From Tubulanus polymorphus (lineage: Eukaryota; Nemertea; Palaeonemertea; Tubulaniformes; Tubulanidae), in NCBI RefSeq assembly GCF_964204645.1, contig NW_027437479.1, positions 1 to 54,953 of the forward strand: a stretch of 54,953 nt of DNA. The letters are read 5' to 3'. Shown here piece by piece: positions 1 to 13,600 of the stretch; the first letter of the stretch is position 1, and every line of letters starts with the position of its first letter. The notes below the pieces were generated by a model that was not told where the DNA came from, made no database searches, and saw only the letters and a program-made list of their open reading frames with translations. A program made the translations under genes and the position numbers.

Positions 1-2
1 CC

Positions 3-38
3 CGAAAACGTCGTTCAGCGCGAGAAAAGACGTTTTCG
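3..38. repeat. Conserved dyad box of the monomer (representative copy)
   Basis: Each monomer contains aaaacgtc, then a 16-nt spacer, then gacgtttt, a perfect 8-bp inverted repeat. Where the flanks are cg on both sides, as here, the arms extend to 10 bp (3-12 and 29-38). The box persists through families A, B and C, while the bases just outside it are the most variable part of the monomer. The commonest internal changes are gttcagc to gtacagc in the spacer and gacgtttt to gaagtttt in the right arm. The position inside the repeat resembles protein-binding boxes in other satellites, but no known box is matched. Function is unknown. Confidence 0.75.
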
Positions 39-2044
39 TATCAAATATTCCCCCTATCGGAAAAACGACAATGTCGATGCGTAAAAGCGCTCAAATCGTC
101 AGGAAAAGCACTTTTCGCTCCGAAAACGTCGTTCAGCGCGAGAAAAGACGTTTTCGTATCAAATATTCCCCCTATCGGAAAAACGACAATGTCGATGCGT
201 AAAAGCGCTCAAATCGTCAGGAAAAGCACATTTCGACCCTAAAACGTCGTTCAGCGCGAGAAAAGACGTTTTCTCATCACATTTTCCCCCTATCGGAAAA
301 ACGACAATGTCGATGCGTAAAAGCGCTCAAATCGTCAGGAAAAGCACATTTCGACCCGAAAACGTCGTTCAGCGCGAGAAAAGACGTTTTCTCATCACAT
401 TTTCCCCGTATCGGAAAAACGACAATGTCGATGCGTAAAAGCGCTCAAATCGTCAGGAAAAGCACTTTTCGACCCGAAAACGTCGTTCAGCGCGAGAAAA
501 GACGTTTTCTCATCAAATATTCCCCGTATCGGAAAAAACGACGATGTCGATGCGTAAAAGCGCTCAAATCGTCAGGAAAAGCACTTTTCGACCCGAAAAC
601 GTCGTTCAGCGCGAGAAAAGACGTTTTCTCATCACATTTTCCCCGTATCGGAAAAACGACGATGTCGATGCGTAAAAGCGCTCAAATCGTCAGGAAAAGC
701 ACTTTTCGCTCCGAAAACGTCGTTCAGCGCGAGAAAAGACGTTTTCGTATCAAATATTCCCCCTATCGGAAAAACGACAATGTCGATGCGTAAAAGCGCT
801 CAAATCGTCAGGAAAAGCACTTTTCGTCGCGAAAACGTCGTTCTGTGCGAGAAAAGACGTTTTCTCATCACATTCTCCCCGTATCGGATAAACGACAATG
901 TCGATGCGTAAAAGCGCTCAAATCGTCAGGAAAAGCACTTTTCGACCCGAAAACGTCGTTCAGCGCGAGAAAAGACGTTTTCGTATCAAATATTCCCCCT
1001 ATCGGAAAAACAACAATGTCGATGCGTAAAAGCGCTCAAATCGTCAGGAAAAGCACATTTCGACCCGAAAACGTCGTTCAGCGCGAGAAAAGACGTTTTC
1101 GTATCAAATATTCCCCCTATCGGAAAAACGACAATGTCGATGCGTAAAAGCGCTCAAATCGTCAGGAAAAGCACATTTCGACCCGAAAACGTCGTTCAGC
1201 GCGAGAAAAGACGTTTTCGTATCAAATATTCCCCCTATCGGAAAAACGACAATGTCGATGCGTAAAAGCGCTCAAATCGTCAGGAAAAGCACTTTTCGAC
1301 CCGAAAACGTCGTTCAGCGCGAGAAAAGACGTTTTCGTATCAAATATTCCCCCTATCGGAAAAACGACAATGTCGATGCGTAAAAGCGCTCAAATCGTCA
1401 GGAAAAGCACTTTTCGCTCCGAAAACGTCGTTCAGCGCGAGAAAAGACGTTTTCGTATCAAATATTCCCCCTATCGGAAAAACGACAATGTCGATGCGTA
1501 AAAGCGCTCAAATCGTCAGGAAAAGCACATTTCGACCCTAAAACGTCGTTCAGCGCGAGAAAAGACGTTTTCTCATCAAATATTCCCCGTATCGGAAAAA
1601 CGACGATGTCGATGCGTAAAAGCGCTCAAATCGTCAGGAAAAGCACTTTTCGCTCCGAAAACGTCGTTCAGCGCGAGAAAAGACGTTTTCGTATCAAATA
1701 TTCCCCCTATCGGAAAAACGACAATGTCGATGCGTAAAAGCGCTCAAATCGTCAGGAAAAGCACTTTTCGACCCGAAAACGTCGTTCAGCGCGAGAAAAG
1801 ACGTTTTCTCATCAAATATTCCCCGTATCGGAAAAACGACAATGTCGATGCGTAAAAGCGCTCAAATCGTCAGGAAAAGCACTTTTCGTCGCGAAAACGT
1901 CGTTCAGCGCGAGAAAAGACGTTTTCTCATCACATTCTCCCCGTATCGGATAAACGACGATGTAGATGCGTAAAAGCGCTCAAATCGTCAGGAAAAGCAC
2001 TTTTCGACCCGAAAACGTCGTTCAGCGCGAGAAAAGACGTTTTT

Positions 2045-5000
2045 GTATCAAATATTCCCTGTATCGGAAAAACGACAATGTCGATGCGTAAAAGCGCTCA
2101 AATCGTCAGGAAAAGCACATTTCGACCCGAAAACGTCGTTCAGCGCGAGAAAAGACGTTTTCTCATCACATTTTCCCCCTATCGGAAAAACGACAATGTC
2201 GATGCGTAAAAGCGCTCAAATCGTCAGGAAAAGCACTTTTCGTCGCGAAAACGTCGTTCAGCGCGAGAAAAGACGTTTTCGTATCAAATATTCCCCGTAT
2301 CGGAAAAACGACAATGTCGATGCGTAAAAGCGCTCAAATCGTCAGGAAAAGCACTTTTCGACCCGAAAACGTCGTTCAGCGCGAGAAAAGACGTTTTCGT
2401 ATCAAATATTCCCCCTATCGGAAAAACGACAATGTCGATGCGTAAAAGCGCTCAAATCGTCAGGAAAAGCACATTTCGACCCGAAAACGTCGTTCAGCGC
2501 GAGAAAAGACGTTTTCGTATCAAATATTCCCCCTATCGGAAAAACGACAATGTCGATGCGTAAAAGCGCTCAAATCGTCAGGAAAAGCACTTTTCGACCC
2601 GAAAACGTCGTTCAGCGCGAGAAAAGACGTTTTCGTATCAAATATTCCCCCTATCGGAAAAACGACAATGTCGATGCGTAAAAGCGCTCAAATCGTCAGG
2701 AAAAGCACTTTTCGCTCCGAAAACGTCGTTCAGCGCGAGAAAAGACGTTTTCGTATCAAATATTCCCCCTATCGGAAAAACGACAATGTCGATGCGTAAA
2801 AGCGCTCAAATCGTCAGGAAAAGCACATTTCGACCCGAAAACGTCGTTCAGCGCGAGAAAAGACGTTTTCGTATCAAATATTCCCCCTATCGGAAAAACG
2901 ACAATGTCGATGCGTAAAAGCGCTCAAATCGTCAGGAAAAGCACTTTTCGACCCGAAAACGTCGTTCAGCGCGAGAAAAGACGTTTTCGTATCAAATATT
3001 CCCCCTATCGGAAAAACGACAATGTCGATGCGTAAAAGCGCTCAAATCGTCAGGAAAAGCACTTTTCGCTCCGAAAACGTCGTTCAGCGCGAGAAAAGAC
3101 GTTTTCGTATCAAATATTCCCCCTATCGGAAAAACGACAATGTCGATGCGTAAAAGCGCTCAAATCGTCAGGAAAAGCACATTTCGACCCTAAAACGTCG
3201 TTCAGCGCGAGAAAAGACGTTTTCTCACCACATTTTCCCCCTATCGGAAAAACGACAATGTCGATGCGTAAAAGCGCTCAAATCGTCAGGAAAAGCACAT
3301 TTCGACCCGAAAACGTCGTTCAGCGCGAGAAAAGACGTTTTCTCATCACATTTTCCCCGTATCGGAAAAACGACAATGTCGATGCGTAAAAGCGCTCAAA
3401 TCGTCAGGAAAAGCACATTTCGACCCTAAAACGTCGTTCAGCGCGAGAAAAGACGTTTTCGTATGAAATATAACCCCTATCGGAAAAACGACAATGTCGA
3501 TGCGTAAAAGCGCTCAAATCGTCAGGAAAAACACTTTTCGACGCGAAAACGTCGTTCAGCGCGAGAAAAGACGTTTTCGTATGAAATATAACCCCTATCG
3601 GAAAAACGACAATGTCGATGCGTAAAAGCACTCAAATCGTCAGGAAAAACACTTTTCGACGCGAAAACGTCGTTCAGCGCGAGAAAAGACGTTTTCGTAT
3701 GAAATATAACCCCTATCGGAAAAACGACAATGTCCATGCGTAAAAGCGCTCAAATCGTCAGGAAAAGCACTTTTCGACGCGAAAACGTCGTTCAGCGCGA
3801 GAAAAGACGTTTTCGTATCAAATATTCCCCCTATCGGAAAAACGACAATGTCGATGCGTAAAAGCGCTCAAATCGTCAGGAAAAGCACTTTTCGACCCGA
3901 AAACGTCGTTCAGCGCGAGAAAAGACGTTTTCGTATGAAATATTACCCCTATCGGAAAAACGACAATGTCGATGCGTAAAAGCGCTCGAATCGTCAGGAA
4001 ATGCTCTTTTCGAACCGAAAACGTCGTTCAGCGCGAGAAAAGACGTTTTCGTATCAAATATTCCCCCTATCGGAAAAACGACAATGTCGATGCGTAAAAG
4101 CGCTCAAATCGTCAGGAAAAGCACTTTTCGACCCGAAAACGTCGTTCAGCGCGAGAAAAGACGTTTTCGTATCAAATATTCCCCCTATCGGAAAAACGAC
4201 AATGTCGATGCGTAAAAGCGCTCAAATCGTCAGGAAAAGCACTTTTCGCTCCGAAAACGTCGTTCAGCGCGAGAAAAGACGTTTTCGTATCAAATATTCC
4301 CCCTATCGGAAAAACGACAATGTCGATGCGTAAAAGCGCTCAAATCGCCAGGAAAAGCACTTTTCGCTCCGAAAACGTCGTTCAGCGCGAGAAAAGACGT
4401 TTTCGTATCAAATATTCCCCCTATCGGAAAAACGACAATGTCGATGCGTAAAAGCGCTCAAATCGTCAGGAAAAGCACTTTTCGACCCGAAAACGTCGTT
4501 CAGCGCGAGAAAAGACGTTTTCGTATCAAATATTCCCCCTATCGGAAAAACGACAATGTCGATGCGTAAAAGCGCTCAAATCGTCAGGAAAAGCACATTT
4601 CGACCCGAAAACGTCGTTCAGCGCGAGAAAAGACGTTTTCGTATCAAATATTCCCCCTATCGGAAAAACGACAATGTCGATGCGTAAAAGCGCTCAAATC
4701 GTCAGGAAAAGCACTTTTCGACCCGAAAACGTCGTTCAGCGCGAGAAAAGACGTTTTCTCATCAAATATTCCCCGTATCGGAAAAACGACGATGTCGATG
4801 CGTAAAAGCGCTCAAATCGTCAGGAAAAGCACTTTTCGACCCGAAAACGTCGTTCAGCGCGAGAAAAGACGTTTTCTCATCAAATATTCCCCGTATCGGA
4901 AAAACGACGATGTCGATGCGTAAAAGCGCTCAAATCGTCAGGAAAAGCACATTTCGACCCGAAAACGTCGTTCAGCGCGAGAAAAGACGTTTTCGTATCA

Positions 5001-5230
5001 AATATTCCCCCTATCGGAAAAACGACAATGTCGATGCGTAAAAGCGCTCAAATCGTCAGGAAAAGCACTTTTCGTCGCGAAAACGTCGTTCAGCGCGAGA
5101 AAAGACGTTTTCTCATCACATTCTCCCCGTATCGGATAAACGACAATGTAGATGCGTAAAAGCGCTCAAATCGTCAGGAAAAGCACTTTTCGACCCGAAA
5201 ACGTCGTTCAGCGCGAGAAAAGACGTTTTT
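2045..5230 (+). repeat. Higher-order repeat copy 1 in domain A (27 monomers)
   Basis: The interval runs between two occurrences of the private variant gtatcaaatattccctg (2045 and 5231), which are exactly 3186 bp apart, or 27 x 118. From 2045 to about 3460 the order of monomer variants matches 5231 to about 6646 at a constant 3186-bp offset. Beyond that point the next copy carries 355 extra bases (three monomers plus one base), and the offset becomes 3541. The copy contains the variant block with gtatgaaatataacc. Confidence 0.8.
3461..3971 (+). repeat. Variant monomer block with gtatgaaatataacc (copy 1)
   Basis: Three successive monomers (at 3461, 3579 and 3697) carry gtatgaaatataacc instead of gtatcaaatattccc. 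They are followed by a monomer with the private changes ctcgaatcg and gaaatgctc near 3990. The same block recurs at 7002, 7120 and 7238, offset 3541 bp, and is missing from the third higher-order copy. It is a useful marker for following amplification. Confidence 0.85.
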
Positions 5231-8200
5231 GTATCAAATATTCCCTGTATCGGAAAAACGACAATGTCGATGCGTAAAAGCGCTCAAATCGTCAGGAAAA
5301 GCACATTTCGACCCGAAAACGTCGTTCCGCGCGAGAAAAGACGTTTTCTCATCACATTTTCCCCCTATCGGAAAAACGACAATGTCGATGCGTAAAAGCG
5401 CTCAAATCGTCAGGAAAAGCACTTTTCGTCGCGAAAACGTCGTTCAGCGCGAGAAAAGACGTTTTCGTATCAAATATTCCCCGTATCGGAAAAACGACAA
5501 TGTCGATGCGTAAAAGCGCTCAAATCGTCAGGAAAAGCACTTTTCGACCCGAAAACGTCGTTCAGCGCGAGAAAAGACGTTTTCGTATCAAATATTCCCC
5601 CTATCGGAAAAACGACAATGTCGATGCGTAAAAGCGCTCAAATCGTCAGGAAAAGCACATTTCGACCCGAAAACGTCGTTCAGCGCGAGAAAAGACGTTT
5701 TCGTATCAAATATTCCCCCTATCGGAAAAACGACAATGTCGATGCGTAAAAGCGCTCAAATCGTCAGGAAAAGCACCTTTTCGACTCGAAAACGTCGTTC
5801 AGCGCGAGAAAAGACGTTTTCGTATCAAATATTCCCCCTATCGGAAAAACGACAATGTCGATGCGTAAAAGCGCTCAAATCGTCAGGAAAAGCACTTTTC
5901 GCTCCGAAAACGTCGTTCAGCGCGAGAAAAGACGTTTTCGTATCAAATATTCCCCTATCGGAAAAACGACAATGTCGATGCGTAAAAGCGCTCAAATCGT
6001 CAGGAAAAGCACATTTCGACCCGAAAACGTCGTTCAGCGCGAGAAAAGACGTTTTCGTATCAAATATTCCCCCTATCGGAAAAACGACAATGTCGATGCG
6101 TAAAAGCGCTCAAATCGTCAGGAAAAGCACTTTTCGACCCGAAAACGTCGTTCAGCGCGAGAAAAGACGTTTTCGTATCAAATATTCCCCCTATCGGAAA
6201 AACGACAATGTCGATGCGTAAAAGCGCTCAAATCGTCAGGAAAAGCACTTTTCGCTCCGAAAACGTCGTTCAGAGCGAGAAAAGACGTTTTCGTATCAAA
6301 TATTCCCCCTATCGGAAAAACGACAATGTCGATGCGTAAAAGCGCTCAAATCGTCAGGAAAAGCACATTTCGACCCTAAAACGTCGTTCAGCGCGAGAAA
6401 AGACGTTTTCTCACCACATTTTCCCCCTATCGGAAAAACGACAATGTCGATGCGTAAAAGCGCTCAAATCGTCAGGAAAAGCACATTTCGACCCGAAAAC
6501 GTCGTTCAGCGCGAGAAAAGACGTTTTCTCATCACATTTTCCCCGTATCGGAAAAACGACAATGTCGATGCGTAAAAGCGCTCAAATCGTCAGGAAAAGC
6601 ACATTTCGACCCTAAAACGTCGTTCAGCGCGAGAAAAGACGTTTTCTCATCACATTTTCCCCCTATCGGAAAAACGACAATGTCGATGCGTAAAAGCGCT
6701 CAAATCGTCAGGAAAAGCACTTTTCGCTCCGAAAACGTCGTTCAGCGCGAGAAAAGACGTTTTCGTATCAAATATTCCCCCTATCGGAAAAACGACAATG
6801 TCGATGCGTAAAAGCGCTCAAATCGTCAGGAAAAGCACTTTTCGACGCGAAAACGTAGGTCAGCGCGAGCAAAGACGTTTTCGTATGAAATATTCCCCCT
6901 ATCGGAAAAACCGACAATGTCGATGCGTAAAAGCGCTCAAATCGTCAGGAAAAGCACTTTTCGACCCGAAAACGTCGTTCAGCGCGAGAAAAGACGTTTT
7001 CGTATGAAATATAACCCCTATCGGAAAAACGACAATGTCGATGCGTAAAAGCACTCAAATCGTCAGGAAAAACACTTTTCGACGCGAAAACGTCGTTCAG
7101 CGCGAGAAAAGACGTTTTCGTATGAAATATAACCCCTATCGGAAAAACGACAATGTCGATGCGTAAAAGCACTCAAATCGTCAGGAAAAACACTTTTCGA
7201 CGCGAAAACGTCGTTCAGCGCGAGAAAAGACGTTTTCGTATGAAATATAACCCCTATCGGAAAAACGACAATGTCCATGCGTAAAAGCGCTCAAATCGTC
7301 AGGAAAAGCACTTTTCGACGCGAAAACGTCGTTCAGCGCGAGAAAAGACGTTTTCGTATCAAATATTCCCCCTATCGGAAAAACGACAATGTCGATGCGT
7401 AAAAGCGCTCAAATCGTCAGGAAAAGCACTTTTCGACCCGAAAACGTCGTTCAGCGCGAGAAAAGACGTTTTCGTATGAAATATTACCCCTATCGGAAAA
7501 ACGACAATGTCGATGCGTAAAAGCGCTCGAATCGTCAGGAAATGCTCTTTTCGAACCGAAAACGTCGTTCAGCGCGAGAAAAGACGTTTTCGTATCAAAT
7601 ATTCCCCCTATCGGAAAAACGACAATGTCGATGCGTAAAAGCGCTCAAATCGTCAGGAAAAGCACTTTTCGACCCGAAAACGTCGTTCAGCGCGAGAAAA
7701 GACGTTTTCGTATCAAATATTCCCCCTATCGGAAAAACGACAATGTCGATGCGTAAAAGCGCTCAAATCGTCAGGAAAAGCACTTTTCGCTCCGAAAACG
7801 TCGTTCAGCGCGAGAAAAGACGTTTTCGTATCAAATATTCCCCCTATCGGAAAAACGACAATGTCGATGCGTAAAAGCGCTCAAATCGCCAGGAAAAGCA
7901 CTTTTCGCTCCGAAAACGTCGTTCAGCGCGAGAAAAGACGTTTTCGTATCAAATATTCCCCCTATCGGAAAAACGACAATGTCGATGCGTAAAAGCGCTC
8001 AAATCGTCAGGAAAAGCACTTTTCGACCCGAAAACGTCGTTCAGCGCGAGAAAAGACGTTTTCGTATCAAATATTCCCCCTATCGGAAAAACGACAATGT
8101 CGATGCGTAAAAGCGCTCAAATCGTCAGGAAAAGCACATTTCGACCCGAAAACGTCGTTCAGCGCGAGAAAAGACGTTTTCGTATCAAATATTCCCCCTA

Positions 8201-8889
8201 TCGGAAAAACGACAATGTCGATGCGTAAAAGCGCTCAAATCGTCAGGAAAAGCACTTTTCGACCCGAAAACGTCGTTCAGCGCGAGAAAAGACGTTTTCT
8301 CATCAAATATTCCCCGTATCGGAAAAACGACGATGTCGATGCGTAAAAGCGCTCAAATCGTCAGGAAAAGCACTTTTCGACCCGAAAACGTCGTTCAGCG
8401 CGAGAAAAGACGTTTTCTCATCAAATATTCCCCGTATCGGAAAAACGACGATGTCGATGCGTAAAAGCGCTCAAATCGTCAGGAAAAGCACATTTCGACC
8501 CGAAAACGTCGTTCAGCGCGAGAAAAGACGTTTTCGTATCAAATATTCCCCCTATCGGAAAAACGACGATGTCGATGCGTAAAAGCGCTCAAATCGTCAG
8601 GAAAAGCACATTTCGACCCGAAAACGTCGTTCAGCGCGAGAAAAGACGTTTTCGTATCAAATATTCCCCCTATCGGAAAAACGACAATGTCGATGCGTAA
8701 AAGCGCTCAAATCGTCAGGAAAAGCACTTTTCGTCGCGAAAACGTCGTTCAGCGCGAGAAAAGACGTTTTCTCATCACATTCTCCCCGTATCGGATAAAC
8801 GACAATGTAGATGCGTAAAAGCGCTCAAATCGTCAGGAAAAGCACTTTTCGACCCGAAAACGTCGTTCAGCGCGAGAAAAGACGTTTTT
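5231..8889 (+). repeat. Higher-order repeat copy 2 in domain A (31 monomers + 1 bp)
   Basis: Delimited by the variant gtatcaaatattccctg at 5231 and 8890, 3659 bp apart. Compared with copy 1 it has three extra monomers at about 6646-7001. These include one with the unusual cgtaggtcagcgcgagc and an extra C in aaaaaccgac. It also has one extra monomer at about 8569-8686. These account for the step in offset from 3186 to 3541 to 3659. Confidence 0.8.
7002..7512 (+). repeat. Variant monomer block with gtatgaaatataacc (copy 2)
   Basis: A near-identical duplicate of 3461-3971 at an offset of 3541 bp, including the private ctcgaatcg and gaaatgctc monomer near 7531. One gcgctc to gcactc change in the first monomer distinguishes it from copy 1. 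Confidence 0.85.
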
Positions 8890-10620
8890 GTATCAAATAT
8901 TCCCTGTATCGGAAAAACGACAATGTCGATGCGTAAAAGCGCTCAAATCGTCAGGAAAAGCACATTTCGACCCGAAAACGTCGTTCAGCGCGAGAAAAGA
9001 CGTTTTCTCATCACATTTTCCCCCTATCGGAAAAACGACAATGTCGATGCGTAAAAGCGCTCAAATCGTCAGGAAAAGCACTTTTCGTCGCGAAAACGTC
9101 GTTCAGCGCGAGAAAAGACGTTTTCGTATCAAATATTCCCCGTATCGGAAAAACGACAATGTCGATGCGTAAAAGCGCTCAAATCGTCAGGAAAAGCACT
9201 TTTCGACCCGAAAACGTCGTTCAGCGCGAGAAAAGACGTTTTCGTATCAAATATTCCCCCTATCGGAAAAACGACAATGTCGATGCGTAAAAGCGCTCAA
9301 ATCGTCAGGAAAAGCACATTTCGACCCGAAAACGTCGTTCAGCGCGAGAAAAGACGTTTTCGTATCAAATATTCCCCCTATCGGAAAAACGACAATGTCG
9401 ATGCGTAAAAGCGCTCAAATCGTCAGGAAAAGCACTTTTCGACCCGAAAACGTCGTTCAGCGCGAGAAAAGACGTTTTCGTATCAAATATTCCCCCTATC
9501 GGAAAAACGACAATGTCGATGCGTAAAAGCGCTCAAATCGTCAGGAAAAGCACTTTTCGCTCCGAAAACGTCGTTCAGCGCGAGAAAAGACGTTTTCGTA
9601 TCAAATATTCCCCCTATCGGAAAAACGACAATGTCGATGCGTAAAAGCGCTCAAATCGTCAGGAAAAGCACATTTCGACCCGAAAACGTCGTTCAGCGCG
9701 AGAAAAGACGTTTTCGTATCAAATATTCCCCCTATCGGAAAAACGACAATGTCGATGCGTAAAAGCGCTCAAATCGTCAGGAAAAGCACTTTTCGACCCG
9801 AAAACGTCGTTCAGCGCGAGAAAAGACGTTTTCGTATCAAATATTCCCCCTATCGGAAAAACGACAATGTCGATGCGTAAAAGCGCTCAAATCGTCAGGA
9901 AAAGCACTTTTCGCTCCGAAAACGTCGTTCAGCGCGAGAAAAGACGTTTTCGTATCAAATATTCCCCCTATCGGAAAAACGACAATGTCGATGCGTAAAA
10001 GCGCTCAAATCGTCAGGAAAAGCACATTTCGACCCTAAAACGTCGTTCAGCGCGAGAAAAGACGTTTTCTCACCACATTTTCCCCCTATCGGAAAAACGA
10101 CAATGTCGATGCGTAAAAGCGCTCAAATCGTCAGGAAAAGCACATTTCGACCCGAAAACGTCGTTCAGCGCGAGAAAAGACGTTTTCTCATCACATTTTC
10201 CCCGTATCGGAAAAACGACAATGTCGATGCGTAAAAGCGCTCAAATCGTCAGGAAAAGCACATTTCGACCCTAAAACGTCGTTCAGCGCGAGAAAAGACG
10301 TTTTCTCATCACATTTTCACCCTATCGGAAAAACGACAATGTCGATGCGTAAAAGCGCTCAAATCGTCAGGAAAAGCACTTTTCGCTCCGAAAACGTCGT
10401 TCAGCGCGAGAAAAGACGTTTTCGTATCAAATATTCCCCCTATCGGAAAAACGACAATGTCGATGCGTAAAAGCGCTCAAATCGTCAGGAAAAGCACTTT
10501 TCGACGCGAAAACGTAGGTCAGCGCGAGCAAAGACGTTTTCGTATGAAATATTCCCCCTATCGGAAAAACCGACAATGTCGATGCGTAAAAGCGCTCAAA
10601 TCGTCAGGAAAAGCACTTTT
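8890..10620 (+). repeat. Higher-order repeat copy 3 in domain A (shortened)
   Basis: Matches copy 2 at an offset of 3659 bp up to about 10620, including the cgtaggtcagcgcgagc monomer (10517 against 6858). It then skips the gtatgaaatataacc block. The next marker, aaatcgccagg, is at 10836 against 7886, an offset of 2950 bp or 25 x 118. Six monomers are therefore missing relative to copy 2. Confidence 0.7.
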
Positions 10621-13600
10621 CGACCCGAAAACGTCGTTCAGCGCGAGAAAAGACGTTTTCGTATCAAATATTCCCCCTATCGGAAAAACGACAATGTCGA
10701 TGCGTAAAAGCGCTCAAATCGTCAGGAAAAGCACTTTTCGCTCCGAAAACGTCGTTCAGCGCGAGAAAAGACGTTTTCGTATCAAATATTCCCCCTATCG
10801 GAAAAACGACAATGTCGATGCGTAAAAGCGCTCAAATCGCCAGGAAAAGCACTTTTCGCTCCGAAAACGTCGTTCAGCGCGAGAAAAGACGTTTTCGTAT
10901 CAAATATTCCCCCTATCGGAAAAACGACAATGTCGATGCGTAAAAGCGCTCAAATCGTCAGGAAAAGCACTTTTCGTCGCGAAAACGTCGTTCAGCGCGA
11001 GAAAAGACGTTTTCTCATCACATTCTCCCCGTATCGGATAAACGACAATGTCGATGCGTAAAAGCGCTCAAATCGTCAGGAAAAGCACTTTTCGCTCCGA
11101 AAACGTCGTTCAGCGCGAGAAAAGACGTTTTCGTATCAAATATTCCCCCTATCGGAAAAACGACAATGTCGATGCGTAAAAGCGCTCAAATCGTCAGGAA
11201 AAGCACTTTTCGACCCGAAAACGTCGTTCAGCGCGAGAAAAGACGTTTTCGTATCAAATATTCCCCCTATCGGAAAAACGACAATGTCGATGCGTAAAAG
11301 CGCTCAAATCGTCAGGAAAAGCACATTTCGACCCGAAAACGTCGTTCAGCGCGAGAAAAGACGTTTTCGTATCAAATATTCCCCCTATCGGAAAAACGAC
11401 AATGTCGATGCGTAAAAGCGCTCAAATCGTCAGGAAAAGCACTTTTCGACCCGAAAACGTCGTTCAGCGCGAGAAAAGACGTTTTCGTATCAAATATTCC
11501 CCCTATCGGAAAAACGACAATGTCGATGCGTAAAAGCGCTCAAATCGTCAGGAAAAGCACTTTTCGTCGCGAAAACGTCGTTCAGCGCGAGAAAAGACGT
11601 TTTCTCATCACATTCTCCCCGTATCGGATAAACGACAATGTCGATGCGTAAAAGCGCTCAAATCGTCAGGAAAAGCACTTTTCGCTCCGAAAACGTCGTT
11701 CAGCGCGAGAAAAGACGTTTTCGTATCAAATATTCCCCCTATCGGAAAAACGACAATGTCGATGCGTAAAAGCGCTCAAATCGTCAGGAAAAGCACTTTT
11801 CGTCGCGAAAACGTCGTTCAGCGCGAGAAAAGACGTTTTCTCATCACATTCTCCCCGTATCGGATAAACGACAATGTCGATGCGTAAAAGCGCTCAAATC
11901 GTCAGGAAAAGCACTTTTCGCTCCGAAAACGTCGTTCAGCGCGAGAAAAGACGTTTTCGTATCAAATATTCCCCCTATCGGAAAAACGACAAAGTCGATG
12001 CGTAAAAGCGCTCAAATCGTCAGGAAAAGCACTTTTCGACCCGAAAACGTCGTTCAGCGCGAGAAAAGACGTTTTCGTATCAAATATTCCCCCTATCGGA
12101 AAAACGACAATGTCGATGCGTAAAAGCGCTCAAATCGTCAGGAAAAGCACTTTTCGACCCTAAAACGTCGTTCAGCGCGAGAAAAGACGTTTTCGTATCA
12201 AATATTCCCCCTATCGGAAAAACGACAATGTCGATGCGTAAAAGCGCTCAAATCGTCAGGAAAAGCACTTTTCGACCCTAAAACGTCGTTCAGCGCGAGA
12301 AAAGACGTTTTCGTATCAAATATTCCCCCTATCGGAAAAACGACAATGTCGATGCGTAAAAGCGCTCAAATCGTCAGGAAAAGCACTTTTCGACCCGAAA
12401 ACGTCGTTCAGCGCGAGAAAAGACGTTTTCGTATCAAATATTCCCCCTATCGGAAAAACGACAATGTCGATGCGTAAAAGCGCTCAAATCGTCAGGAAAA
12501 GCACTTTTCGCTCCGAAAACGTCGTTCAGCGCGAGAAAAGACGTTTTCGTATCAAATATTCCCCCTATCGGAAAAACGACAATGTCGATGCGTAAAAGCG
12601 CTCAAATCGTCAGGAAAAGCACTTTTCGACCCTAAAACGTCGTTCAGCGCGAGAAAAGACGTTTTCGTATCAAATATTCCCCCTATCGGAAAAACGACAA
12701 TGTCGATGCGTAAAAGCGCTCAAATCGTCAGGAAAAGCACTTTTCGACCCTAAAACGTCGTTCAGCGCGAGAAAAGACGTTTTCGTATCAAATATTCCCC
12801 CTATCGGAAAAACGACAATGTCGATGCGTAAAAGCGCTCAAATCGTCAGGAAAAGCACTTTTCGACCCGAAAACGTCGTTCAGCGCGAGAAAAGACGTTT
12901 TCGTATCAAATATTCCCCCTATCGGAAAAACGACAATGTCGATGCGTAAAAGCGCTCAAATCGTCAGGAAAAGCACTTTTCGCTCCGAAAACGTCGTTCA
13001 GCGCGAGAAAAGACGTTTTCGTATCAAATATTCCCCCTATCGGAAAAACGACAATGTCGATGCGTAAAAGCGCTCAAATCGCCAGGAAAAGCACTTTTCG
13101 CTCCGAAAACGTCGTTCAGCGCGAGAAAAGACGTTTTCGTATCAAATATTCCCCCTATCGGAAAAAACGACAATGTCGATGCGTAAAAAGCGCTCAAATC
13201 GTCAGGAAAAGCACTTTTCGTCGCGAAAACGTCGTTCAGCGCGAGAAAAGACGTTTTCTCACCACATTCTCCCCGTATCGGATAAACGACAATGTCGATG
13301 CGTAAAAGCGCTCAAATCGTCAGGAAAAGCACTTTTCGCTCCGAAAACGTCGTTCAGCGCGAGAAAAGACGTTTTCGTATCAAATATTCCCCCTATCGGA
13401 AAAACGACAATGTCGATGCGTAAAAGCGCTCAAATCGTCAGGAAAAGCACTTTTCGCTCCGAAAACGTCGTTCAGCGCGAGAAAAGACGTTTTCGTATCA
13501 AATATTCCCCCTATCGGAAAAACGACAATGTCGATGCGTAAAAGCGCTCAAATCGCCAGGAAAAGCACTTTTCGCTCCGAAAACGTCGTTCAGCGCGAGA

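Noticed and set aside
30-60. CENP-B box
   Set aside because: TTCG followed by four bases and A occurs (ttcgtatcaaat), but the required CGGG end is absent on both strands in the monomers inspected.
85-160. Hammerhead ribozyme in the satellite (reverse strand has CTGACGA, which fits CUGANGA)
   Set aside because: The nearest GAAA is about 58 nt away with no complementary helix II between, and family B replaces the motif with CCGTCGA.
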